A stretch of DNA of 20,683 bases from positions 1 through 20,683 of the IMG/VR virus record IMGVR_UViG_3300030098_006063; one strand, given 5' to 3'. The stretch comes from a virus. Position numbers and translations under genes: made by a program. Positions 8,671 to 15,438 of this stretch are shown piece after piece. Under the pieces are notes generated by a model. The model ran no database searches, had not been told where the DNA came from, and was given only the letters and a program-made list of their open reading frames with translations. The first letter of the stretch is position 1, and the number at the start of each line of letters is the position of its first letter.

Positions 8671-11207
8671 TATATATTAGACCAGCCTTTCTCAATATCA
8701 AAGTAGTTCACTAAATAATAATCAACCTCGTTTTTAGGCTTCCAGTATAGGTTGAAACCAGTAATTCTTTTATTTAAGCCATCAACATTTACGCCATCAA
8801 CACTTGAACCCACAGTGGTGTCTCCAAAATATTTTGCACCCATACTTGTTGTAGCCTCATCTCCTGCGGTAACACCGCTGGCTATATAAGCAGTACAATA
8901 GTCGTTTATTGGGTTCTGTTGGCTAATAGCAACATTACTACTAACTACAGGCTCATTATTGATTGCGGCAACAATATCTTCAAAAGCAATAGCGTTAGAA
9001 CTCTTCTTCGTGCATACGACATTTAATCGTAGATAATGAGCCTCACTACTATTCACAACCTGTTTGCTCACAACGATTGTCGATGTACCTGAGCCTGTGG
9101 CAGAATAAGTTATATTCAACACTAACCTCATATTAGCAAGAGAGCCTAAAGATTTGGCCGCTTCTACGTAAAATTTGGTACCGCTCTGCACGTAATCTAT
9201 TCTCGAGCTTGTGTTGTTACCAGTGCATAAAACTACATTTATTGCCCTTGCACTTTGGTTTTGGTCTACGTGATATATTTCTAAACCATCATCACCGCTA
9301 CCACTTCCAGTTGGAAGTAAATCTATAGGAGTAGTGCCGTCAACACCTCTGTGAACTCCATAAACACAATACGCATTAGAACTTGAATGGTCTGCGATAC
9401 TTGTTATACACATTACTTCCGACCCTGCTTTTATATAATCTCCAACAGAAAGAGTTTGATGCGCTCCAGCGGAGCCATCAGTTAAAGAAGATATATGTAT
9501 TAAAGTGTTCTCCCTTGAATCAACAGGGCTATTCGTACTCGCATATCCAACAACTTTCGCAACAAGTTCATCTTGGCTTGCATCTAAGTATGTTACAGGA
9601 GCCTCTAATACCTCTGGAGGTGTTATAGTAGTAAATCCTGAAACGCCTATAATTCCATTATCATTTCTTGATAACTCACTTTCAGAAGAACCATCATAAA
9701 CAAAGGTGGCAGCCCAAACATCATTCATATCAAATGTGTCTTTCATCATAGCATCAGGATATAAAACATGTTCTTGGAAAGTTCCGGCTCCCAAATCTTG
9801 ACTTGTTGAAAACTCTTTAGGGTCATACACATATAAACCTATCTCTCCAGCATTTTTTACTTTATATGTAGGGTCACCCCATCCGTCCATCTTAATTAAT
9901 GTGGGAGCAGGGATAGACTGATTCATCATTTCCCAAGAATTTTTAGTATAGGCGCTTATCGGTCGAGAAGCAATACTGTTTGGCGCCCTTCCATAACTAA
10001 GAGAGTCGCCATATCTCGAACCTTTTATAAAACCAAACCATTGATTTTTATTTTCTAAATTATTAAAATTACCATCCGCTATCCTTATTGCTCCTGCTAT
10101 ATTGTAAGTATTTATATATGGAGTACTATTTATATCCCAATTTGCAATCTTTACGTCCGATACAGGTGCAGTAGTTTTTGTTAATACACCCCCAAACCTG
10201 CCTCCAAACCCTGTGCTTTTTACAACATCAGAGGTGTTTAAAAGAATCATATCAGTCAATACGTGTTGAACAATAGCGCTGTAGTTATTATTTAAAGTTG
10301 CGGGAGACGAAGCACTTCCAACAGTATATGTTATCGTATCTCCTGCTGTGAGGCCAAAGCCAACAAAATCTCCACCAAACCATAAAATCATATCATTAGT
10401 GTCCGCGAGACCTAATGTCGCCTTAACATCAGTTGCAGAGAGAAAAGAAAACCCACTTGAAGGTGAGGGAGAATTTATGGATATAGACTCAGACTGTGCG
10501 CTCCCAAGGCCAACCATCATTAAGGCCTTTTCTCCAGAAACTTTAGAGGTTGTGGTATTTGTATAATTAGAAGTTATATCAGAAGCTATATCACACGGCA
10601 TAACCCCGTAAACGTTCGGGGAGTAAGATTGAGCATTTCTTATTTCATATCTATTACTTGTTAAGGAAAATGCAGCAGTTTTTGGAGTACCAGCATTTTC
10701 GAAATGAGGTAAATATATAACAATAGAAGTAGTAGATATAACCTCTAAAACCTTATAGAAACCAACTATAGTTTCTTCCTCTGCGACAGTCGCACCAGTC
10801 GCATTAAATATCTCACAATAATCCCCAACAGAAAAAGATATAGCAGAAGCCATAACAAGTGTCGCATCTCTTCCTAAAGAGCAATTTTTATTTCTTTGAC
10901 CAGAGTCAGAGGCTGAATAACTTGCAATAGACGTTATAACAGCGCTTATACTTAACGACTCTCCAAAACCATATTCTGTATGAATTACGCTTAAACCATT
11001 GCCAGTAAATGTACCTATCGAATATAAACTATCACCAGTTGATGCAGATATTTGTTTATCCGACTGAGGCCTCTTTACTACTCCGGGTAGACGTAGTTCT
11101 GCGTTAGATATTTCTTGATATTGAGTATCACTTAAGTCTCTTGTTGAAAAATAGTCAACCTGACCTCCTGAAAAATTAGATATTGACTTTTTAAAAGGAG
11201 TTGCCAT
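8670..11207 (-). CDS. Tail nozzle/stabilisation protein, N-terminal part
   Basis: 845 residues. The ATG overlaps the previous stop (TAATG), with AAGGA 7 bases upstream. The N-terminus (SISNFSGGQVDYFSTRD at 8-24, then LRLPGVVKRP at 38-47) matches the opening of podovirus nozzle proteins: a short strand ending in GG, then an 'N-x-x-L-x-x-G-x-x-KRP' strand. Later beta domains include VGDYIKAGSEVMCITSI (588-604) followed by VHRGVDGTTP (618-627), a module common in phage tail proteins, and an 'EDIVAAINNEP' module (743-753). The protein ends at 815-838 with GFNLYWKP...YYLVNYFDIEKG, which resembles the fibronectin-like strand pair that normally precedes the propeller in single-chain homologues. It has no propeller of its own; that lies in the next ORF, so the two are probably one functional unit. 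Confidence 0.65.
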   Translation of the reverse strand: MATPFKKSISNFSGGQVDYFSTRDLSDTQYQEISNAELRLPGVVKRPQSDKQISASTGDSLYSIGTFTGNGLSVIHTEYGFGESLSISAVITSIASYSASDSGQRNKNCSLGRDATLVMASAISFSVGDYCEIFNATGATVAEEETIVGFYKVLEVISTTSIVIYLPHFENAGTPKTAAFSLTSNRYEIRNAQSYSPNVYGVMPCDIASDITSNYTNTTTSKVSGEKALMMVGLGSAQSESISINSPSPSSGFSFLSATDVKATLGLADTNDMILWFGGDFVGFGLTAGDTITYTVGSASSPATLNNNYSAIVQHVLTDMILLNTSDVVKSTGFGGRFGGVLTKTTAPVSDVKIANWDINSTPYINTYNIAGAIRIADGNFNNLENKNQWFGFIKGSRYGDSLSYGRAPNSIASRPISAYTKNSWEMMNQSIPAPTLIKMDGWGDPTYKVKNAGEIGLYVYDPKEFSTSQDLGAGTFQEHVLYPDAMMKDTFDMNDVWAATFVYDGSSESELSRNDNGIIGVSGFTTITPPEVLEAPVTYLDASQDELVAKVVGYASTNSPVDSRENTLIHISSLTDGSAGAHQTLSVGDYIKAGSEVMCITSIADHSSSNAYCVYGVHRGVDGTTPIDLLPTGSGSGDDGLEIYHVDQNQSARAINVVLCTGNNTSSRIDYVQSGTKFYVEAAKSLGSLANMRLVLNITYSATGSGTSTIVVSKQVVNSSEAHYLRLNVVCTKKSSNAIAFEDIVAAINNEPVVSSNVAISQQNPINDYCTAYIASGVTAGDEATTSMGAKYFGDTTVGSSVDGVNVDGLNKRITGFNLYWKPKNEVDYYLVNYFDIEKGWSNI

Positions 11208-11548
11208 TAATAATCCTTATGTGGAGTTTGGAAAACTTCATCAGAAACATAATGAGAGGTTACGGCCTCCTCTTTTGCAGCCAACCATTCGGATAAATGT
11301 AATTGATATGCATCTGGATTTAACCTCTTAATTATATTTGCTGTAGCATACTTGACCATAGCATCGTGAAAATCGCTCCTAATTAAAGGAGTATCATTAT
11401 CTTCAGATAAAGTTGTTGGAGTATAAACATAATGCACCCGTATCCCTGCGCTTAATGCGGTCTCAGGTGTAGGGTATACTCCTATTACTTTACCAAAAGT
11501 ATAGTAATATTTAGTTGGTGGTGTCTCAAAAGGGTATAATGTAGGCAT
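11207..11548 (-). CDS. Head-tail adaptor, C-terminal half of a split protein
   Basis: 113 residues. The ATG shares bases with the preceding stop (TAATG) and no convincing ribosome site is seen (only TTGGA), so translation probably depends on reinitiation. Collinear comparison with the 324-residue adaptor in this same window gives matches in order: KYYYTFGKVIGVYP (13-26) with KFYSIYAGKIEIS, then GIRVHYVYTPTTLS (35-48) with GMRLIYIRKPQTTI, then the helix DFHDAMVKYATANIIKRL (59-76) with SLHKYVVLYAVFNALRQL. It therefore holds the strand pair and C-terminal helix of the adaptor fold but lacks the N-terminal helices, which are in the adjacent 93-residue gene. Confidence 0.65.
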   Translation of the reverse strand: MPTLYPFETPPTKYYYTFGKVIGVYPTPETALSAGIRVHYVYTPTTLSEDNDTPLIRSDFHDAMVKYATANIIKRLNPDAYQLHLSEWLAAKEEAVTSHYVSDEVFQTPHKDY

Positions 11549-11829
11549 TATGTTGTATCCAATTCTAATATATCATCGTAATCAATATACTTCATCTTCT
11601 TACCATCATAATCAACTCTTAAAAGTTGAACTAAATCAGAAGGCATATCATATCTTTCTTGATTAGCGACAATGTTTGCGGTTGCTGTTTTCCTAAGCAA
11701 AAGTCCACTTCTATTTAACTTTGCTTGAGCTTCATTAAGATAGTGATTTATTTCAGAATCCGGCACTTGCTCTCTATTTGGATTCCCTAAAGCCATCCTA
11801 ACTAAACTCCTCATTTCTTTTAAAGTCAT
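11548..11829 (-). CDS. Head-tail adaptor, N-terminal half of a split protein
   Basis: 93 residues with a textbook ribosome site: the upstream gene's stop is part of it (TAGGAGATATACATG). Residues 1-45 are the N-terminal helices (LKEMRSLVRMALGNP, then VPDSEINHYLNEAQAKL), typical of podovirus adaptor and head-completion proteins. RYDMPSDLVQLLRVDYD (59-75) lines up with LPSEFLRPLELTFD in the 324-residue adaptor, and YIDYDDILELD (81-91) with VPYDLLEDIR. It ends where the paralogue continues into its beta strands, which here are in the next ORF. Together the two would bridge the adaptor ring and the nozzle. The family call is fairly firm; the split is inferred from the in-window comparison. Confidence 0.65.
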   Translation of the reverse strand: MTLKEMRSLVRMALGNPNREQVPDSEINHYLNEAQAKLNRSGLLLRKTATANIVANQERYDMPSDLVQLLRVDYDGKKMKYIDYDDILELDTT

Positions 11830-11838
11830 GTATATCTC

Positions 11839-12813
11839 CTACTTTGGAAGCTCGAAAGTAGCTTCGTCCTTTAGTCCATACATTTGATTTATAGACTGTA
11901 ATCCTTGTTCATATTCTTGCATATATACTATAGCCTCTTGGTCTTTACCTAACTGCCTAAGTGCGTTAAAAACTGCATAAAGAACTACATATTTATGCAA
12001 CGAATCTGGTAGTGTACATGCGCTGGTTATAGTTGTTTGAGGCTTTCTTATATATATCAACCTCATTCCGTCAGTCGCGTGTTGATACACCGTTTGAGAT
12101 ATTTCTATCTTACCAGCATATATTGAGTAAAATTTATCCAAAACAGGCGCTGTTGTGCCGGCCTTATAAAAACCATGAACGCCGTTCCTTATATCTTCCA
12201 GCAAATCATAAGGCACTTTTTCTGCTCTTGATATAGTGTCATCAGCAACAGTTGAGTCAAAAGTAAGCTCTAAAGGCCTTAAAAACTCAGAAGGTAGGTT
12301 AACTTGAGTTGTCGCACTTGAAGTGTTTAATTCATCCCTTTTTATCATTGTGCTGGAGCTATCTGAAGTAAAAACCTCATTAACAACCTTATTTGCAATA
12401 TCTAACTGGCCTTCCTTGACCCACTCAAGCATATCAGAGAAATAAGGGGGTTCATCTGTAGTGTTGGATGAAGATATAGTATATTGCCCCGATGTGTTCT
12501 CCGTCACAACTTCAACTCTTCTTGCACCAGTTATAGTTATAGTCGCACCATCAGCAGTCGCACTGATATTTGAATCGTCGGAAAACACAGCGTTAATCAA
12601 ATTAGTTATGTTGGTCGCAACGGTCGCAGCAGTTCCACTTTGCTGATAGTCTGCCTCATTATAGGCCGCAGAACTATTACATGTTAGCACTACGTCATTC
12701 ACAGACAGGCTGTCAGCGATATTTGCATTAGTGCTACATACTATCGTATGCTCACCCATCTCTAAACCTAATTTTCTTCTGGCTTGAGTTGCCAGTTCTA
12801 CTAATGTAGCCAT
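11839..12813 (-). CDS. Head-tail adaptor (portal-ring connector) with inserted beta domain
   Basis: 324 residues, ATG preceded by AAGGGG. The core reads as a podovirus adaptor: N-terminal helix (LVELATQARRKLGL, 4-17), second helix (YFSDMLEWVKEGQLDIANKV, 124-143), LPSEFLRPLEL strand (173-183), KFYSIYAGKIEI and GMRLIYIRKP strands (227-238, 249-258), and helices SLHKYVVLYAVFNALRQLGK (271-290) and YMQEYEQGLQSINQMYG (297-313). Between the first two helices sits an extra beta-rich block of about 100 residues (about 21-120) with the phage structural module 'NLINAV...ISATADGATITIT' (71-95). Position directly after the capsid gene and a hairpin fits the first ring beneath the portal. It resembles P22 gp4 / T7 gp11-class connectors in role; sequence family (DUF6682-like) not verified. 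Confidence 0.65.
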   Translation of the reverse strand: MATLVELATQARRKLGLEMGEHTIVCSTNANIADSLSVNDVVLTCNSSAAYNEADYQQSGTAATVATNITNLINAVFSDDSNISATADGATITITGARRVEVVTENTSGQYTISSSNTTDEPPYFSDMLEWVKEGQLDIANKVVNEVFTSDSSSTMIKRDELNTSSATTQVNLPSEFLRPLELTFDSTVADDTISRAEKVPYDLLEDIRNGVHGFYKAGTTAPVLDKFYSIYAGKIEISQTVYQHATDGMRLIYIRKPQTTITSACTLPDSLHKYVVLYAVFNALRQLGKDQEAIVYMQEYEQGLQSINQMYGLKDEATFELPK

Positions 12814-12825
12814 AATTCCCCTTGA

Positions 12826-12854
12826 ATAAGGAGCGGCGTTACACCGCTCCTTAT
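12826..12854 (-). terminator. Perfect 11-bp hairpin after the major capsid gene
   Basis: ATAAGGAGCGG and CCGCTCCTTAT form a perfect inverted repeat around a 7-base loop, in the 57-base gap between the capsid gene stop (12871) and the adaptor start (12813). It is the most stable structure I see between genes. There is no T-run after it on the transcribed strand, so it is not a textbook rho-independent terminator. It could be a partial terminator or an RNA-processing or stabilising stem that makes capsid mRNA more abundant than downstream mRNA. Confidence 0.6.
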
Positions 12855-12870
12855 AGTTATACCGTTAAGA

Positions 12871-13893
12871 TTATGTTAACGATGTAGTATAGTTGATAAC
12901 TTCTTGTACTGCGAAGTCAGTAGAATTAAACGCAGTTTTAGCCATCTCATAAATGATAGAGGCTGAAATGCTTAGTTTATTTCCACGGTCAACTGTTTCT
13001 TCGTGCCATTGATGGTCGCCACCAAAAGCAACAACACCAGCTTGAGCGCCTAACAATAAGTTTCTGTTAGCATTAACGCTGTTAACAGTAACTTTTTGTA
13101 TTAAGTCATGCTCGTGAATAACAACGCCATCCCACATACCTAACATTCCTGTGAATAAAGGATTGTCGATACCTCTTGGCATAGCATATTGTTGAGCTGA
13201 CTGCCATTCAGAGTTATTCTTCAACTCATGCGCAGTCTCAGGGTGAACAAGTAAAAGATAATAATCTTTACCGCTCACTCTGATAGGTCTAAACTTAGGG
13301 TTAACTAATTTAGCCCTTGCCACAGCTCTACTAATTAAAGCAGGTGTGATAACGTCAGCAGACGCTAAAGCACTCGCTGGAGTAGTAGTTTTAATAGTGC
13401 CATTGTCGTTCCAGATTGTATAATCTAAATCTGAAAACGCATAAGTAGCGCTATTTACACCGTTAGTTAAAGTACCAGTAGCACCTGATAGAGTATCAAT
13501 TAAATCTTTTTCCATAGTTTCTGCAAACCATACTTTTAAAGATTCAAGAGCTTCAACTCTAAAGTCAATAAGTACTTTTTTGTCAGCCATTTTACCTTTA
13601 CTCAAAACACCTTGACGTAATTGGTCAAGAGTAACTGTTTGAGTATAAGTGTCAATAGCTACTTCGTTACCGGCTAACGTGTTATCACCAGTAACTCCGC
13701 TACCATCGATTTTCATTTTCAAACCAAAAGTAACGTCTTTTCCTCGCGCACCGGCGAGGTCGGTTAATACGTGAATTGCTGCATTACTACCACCAAAGAA
13801 ACGAGACATATATGTATCGGCTTTAGCCTGAGTAAACAACTCTTTACGCCATCTGGAGACTTCCAGACTCGAGTTCCATAATACTTCACTCAT
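12871..13893 (-). CDS. Major capsid protein, N4-gp56 / DUF4043 family
   Basis: 340 residues, normal for this HK97-fold family. Diagnostic stretches are WRKELFTQAKADTYMSRFFG (15-34), LVHPETAHELKNNSEWQSAQ (215-234), PRGIDNPLFTGMLGMWDGVV (239-258) with IHEHD next, and VAFGGDHQWHEETVDRGNKL (288-307). The protein would assemble the icosahedral shell on the scaffold encoded two genes upstream. Its ribosome site (AAGGAGAATAAAAAATG) is among the strongest in the window and is identical to that of the preceding gene. It is followed by the hairpin at 12826-12854. Its N-terminus (MSEVLWNSSLEVS) is closely matched by a small protein at 17985-18143. Confidence 0.88.
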   Translation of the reverse strand: MSEVLWNSSLEVSRWRKELFTQAKADTYMSRFFGGSNAAIHVLTDLAGARGKDVTFGLKMKIDGSGVTGDNTLAGNEVAIDTYTQTVTLDQLRQGVLSKGKMADKKVLIDFRVEALESLKVWFAETMEKDLIDTLSGATGTLTNGVNSATYAFSDLDYTIWNDNGTIKTTTPASALASADVITPALISRAVARAKLVNPKFRPIRVSGKDYYLLLVHPETAHELKNNSEWQSAQQYAMPRGIDNPLFTGMLGMWDGVVIHEHDLIQKVTVNSVNANRNLLLGAQAGVVAFGGDHQWHEETVDRGNKLSISASIIYEMAKTAFNSTDFAVQEVINYTTSLT

Positions 13894-13907
13894 TTTTTAT
13901 TCTCCTT
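13891..13907 (-). promoter_or_regulatory. Strong ribosome-binding site of the major capsid gene
   Basis: Read on the minus strand, AAGGAGAATAAAAAATG: a full Shine-Dalgarno core, an A-rich unstructured spacer and the start codon. The same 17 bases occur at 14379-14395 before the decoration gene. Confidence 0.75.
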
Positions 13908-13913
13908 TTCTTA

Positions 13914-14381
13914 TTATAGTGGAGCTACATACTCAACAAAAACCTTCATCGCACCTTGCGTCATATTGTTTGTTGCTGAGATTACTATGTAACTATCAGT
14001 TGTACAGTTATGTCCTGTGAAATTATTGCTTGCATGTAATGTTCTACCACCGGTATAAACACCAGCAGTATGATTATTTACAGCAGCGTCAGCTGCGAGG
14101 CCATCTAAATCACCATCTGTTCCTGCTGTACCACTTACGTCTGATATTCCTAAATCGAAACCATCATTAAAAGCAGATGTTACAACGCAAGTAACATTAG
14201 TGACTATAGAACCCACAGGTATTTTTCCAAGGACGTATGTGTTTGCAGCTGTCGGGAAATCTGAATAATCCAAGTCCACAGCGAATACGTTGACCTTACC
14301 AACTTCATCGTTAGTAGTGTTCATCTTAATCGCAGAACCCGGATTCACATTATCGGCAGCCATTAAACTTACATTTGCCAT
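13914..14381 (-). CDS. Beta-rich probable capsid decoration (cement) protein
   Basis: 155 residues, rich in T, V, A, N, D and G, with predicted strands throughout and no Lys/Arg-rich region. NTYVLGKIPVGSIVTNVTCV (47-66) followed by a 'F-D-L-G-I-S-D' strand (75-81) is a pattern I associate with small beta-sandwich phage structural proteins found beside capsid genes. It lies between scaffold and capsid genes and carries exactly the same ribosome site as the capsid gene, implying a similar high copy number, as expected for a protein that coats the shell. Alternative: a head fibre or minor tail protein. Family not confirmed. Confidence 0.6.
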   Translation of the reverse strand: MANVSLMAADNVNPGSAIKMNTTNDEVGKVNVFAVDLDYSDFPTAANTYVLGKIPVGSIVTNVTCVVTSAFNDGFDLGISDVSGTAGTDGDLDGLAADAAVNNHTAGVYTGGRTLHASNNFTGHNCTTDSYIVISATNNMTQGAMKVFVEYVAPL

Positions 14382-14395
14382 TTTTTATTCTCCTT
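14379..14395 (-). promoter_or_regulatory. Strong ribosome-binding site of the decoration gene
   Basis: Minus-strand AAGGAGAATAAAAAATG, identical over all 17 bases to the site at 13891-13907, while the bases beyond it differ (GTTAA here, TTCTTA there). Confidence 0.75.
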
Positions 14396-14396
14396 G

Positions 14397-15389
14397 TTAA
14401 AGTCCAAGTAGTTCATTTCGTTTTTCTTCAGGTAACTTAGCCCAGTCATCATTACTAAGATTGTCGTAGTCAACTTCTTGTTGTGTGGAATTTACATTCC
14501 CAAGATTAGGCTTAACTTTCTTTGCCTCTTCGACAGCTTCAATCGTTTTAGTTTTGCTTTCCAAGGTTGGTTCTTTTTTTCCTGAAGAACTATTTTCAGT
14601 GAAAAAACTATAATCTCCTGACTTGAGTCCGTGTACGTTCTCAAGGTAGTTGGTTATAGAATTATGATTTGTTGCGTCACCTAAGGCAATACCCTTTGAC
14701 GCTCCAAATTGGACTAACTCCACAATAGCCTGCTCAGAATACTCTGGATGACGTTTGATGAAATTCTCTTTAGCAGTTTCAGCGGCGTTTGTTTGACGCT
14801 CTTCTTCTGCTATAGCTTTCGTCTCACTTTTATATCTCTCGATTTCTTTTTGAGCTATGTCTTGCGCCATAGTCATCATTCCTTCTTGAGTATATATGTC
14901 ATAGTCCTTGCTTTCGGTCGGAGCAGAAGCCGTCTCTTTTTCCGCAGTTTTCGCTTCTGTAGTATTACCTGTCTGTATTTTCGCTTCAAGCTCTGTAATC
15001 CTCTGCTTGTATCCGCCTATTTGCTCGGCCTGCTTACCAGAGAAAGATGATAGATTCTCATAGTCTTTAACCATTCTTGTCTCCATATCTTCCTTACTGT
15101 ATGTAGTGCCATTGATGTCCCACTGTTGAGAACTGTCCTCTGATGTTTTAACTTCCTCTGAAGCCTCCTCGTTTGTAGTAGAACTTGCAACTTCTTCTAC
15201 ATCTTCGGTGCTAACTTCTTCAGAAGCCTCTACAGCATCGGCCTCTTCCTGTGGTTTGTAATCCGCATTAAGGTCTTCTTCTGTAAGGTGAGAATAAATA
15301 CTTTCACTCTCATTAGTTGTAGGTTGTTCATAACCTTCAACGACCTTCTGTTCTTCCTTAATTTCTTTTATTTCATTAGTTCCAGCCAT
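14397..15389 (-). CDS. Putative scaffolding protein
   Basis: 330 residues, very acidic, with a Glu/Ser/Thr-rich disordered N-third (1-90), a short ordered segment (QWDINGTTYSKEDMETRM, 88-105), a heptad-like helix (GYKQRITELEAKI, 125-137), a long E/K/A helix (about 175-215) and a charged C-terminus ending LPEEKRNELLGL. That composition and the place between portal and capsid genes are the usual signs of a capsid assembly scaffold, which shapes the procapsid and then leaves. The ribosome site is perfect (TAGGAGGCTATAATG) and lies inside a 15-codon ORF that ends on this start. No protease gene is seen nearby. Scaffolds diverge fast, so the call rests on context. Confidence 0.7.
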   Translation of the reverse strand: MAGTNEIKEIKEEQKVVEGYEQPTTNESESIYSHLTEEDLNADYKPQEEADAVEASEEVSTEDVEEVASSTTNEEASEEVKTSEDSSQQWDINGTTYSKEDMETRMVKDYENLSSFSGKQAEQIGGYKQRITELEAKIQTGNTTEAKTAEKETASAPTESKDYDIYTQEGMMTMAQDIAQKEIERYKSETKAIAEEERQTNAAETAKENFIKRHPEYSEQAIVELVQFGASKGIALGDATNHNSITNYLENVHGLKSGDYSFFTENSSSGKKEPTLESKTKTIEAVEEAKKVKPNLGNVNSTQQEVDYDNLSNDDWAKLPEEKRNELLGL

Positions 15390-15436
15390 TATAGCCTCCT
15401 ATACTTTACCTTTCGGTCCTGAGTATTATTGTCCAT
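15389..15436 (-). CDS. Possible 15-residue coupling ORF between portal and scaffold
   Basis: ATG at 15436, two bases after the portal stop, with AAGGA five bases upstream (overlapping the portal's last codons). It encodes MDNNTQDRKVKYRRL and stops with a TAA that shares bases with the scaffold ATG (TAATG). It fills the 49-base gap exactly and would keep the stop/start chain unbroken. Equally, it may be only the untranslated spacer that carries the scaffold's AGGAGG site. Too short to assign function. Confidence 0.3.
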   Translation of the reverse strand: MDNNTQDRKVKYRRL

Positions 15437-15438
15437 GG

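Noticed and set aside
8660-8690. Programmed -1 frameshift joining the two nozzle ORFs
   Set aside because: The geometry is -1, but there is no slippery X-XXY-YYZ heptamer (the region is AATATATAG) and no clear downstream structure. TAGTG reinitiation is simpler.
11540-11575. Programmed -1 frameshift joining the two adaptor halves
   Set aside because: The sequence before the stop (GATACAACATAATG) has no slippery heptamer. Reinitiation at TAATG is preferred.
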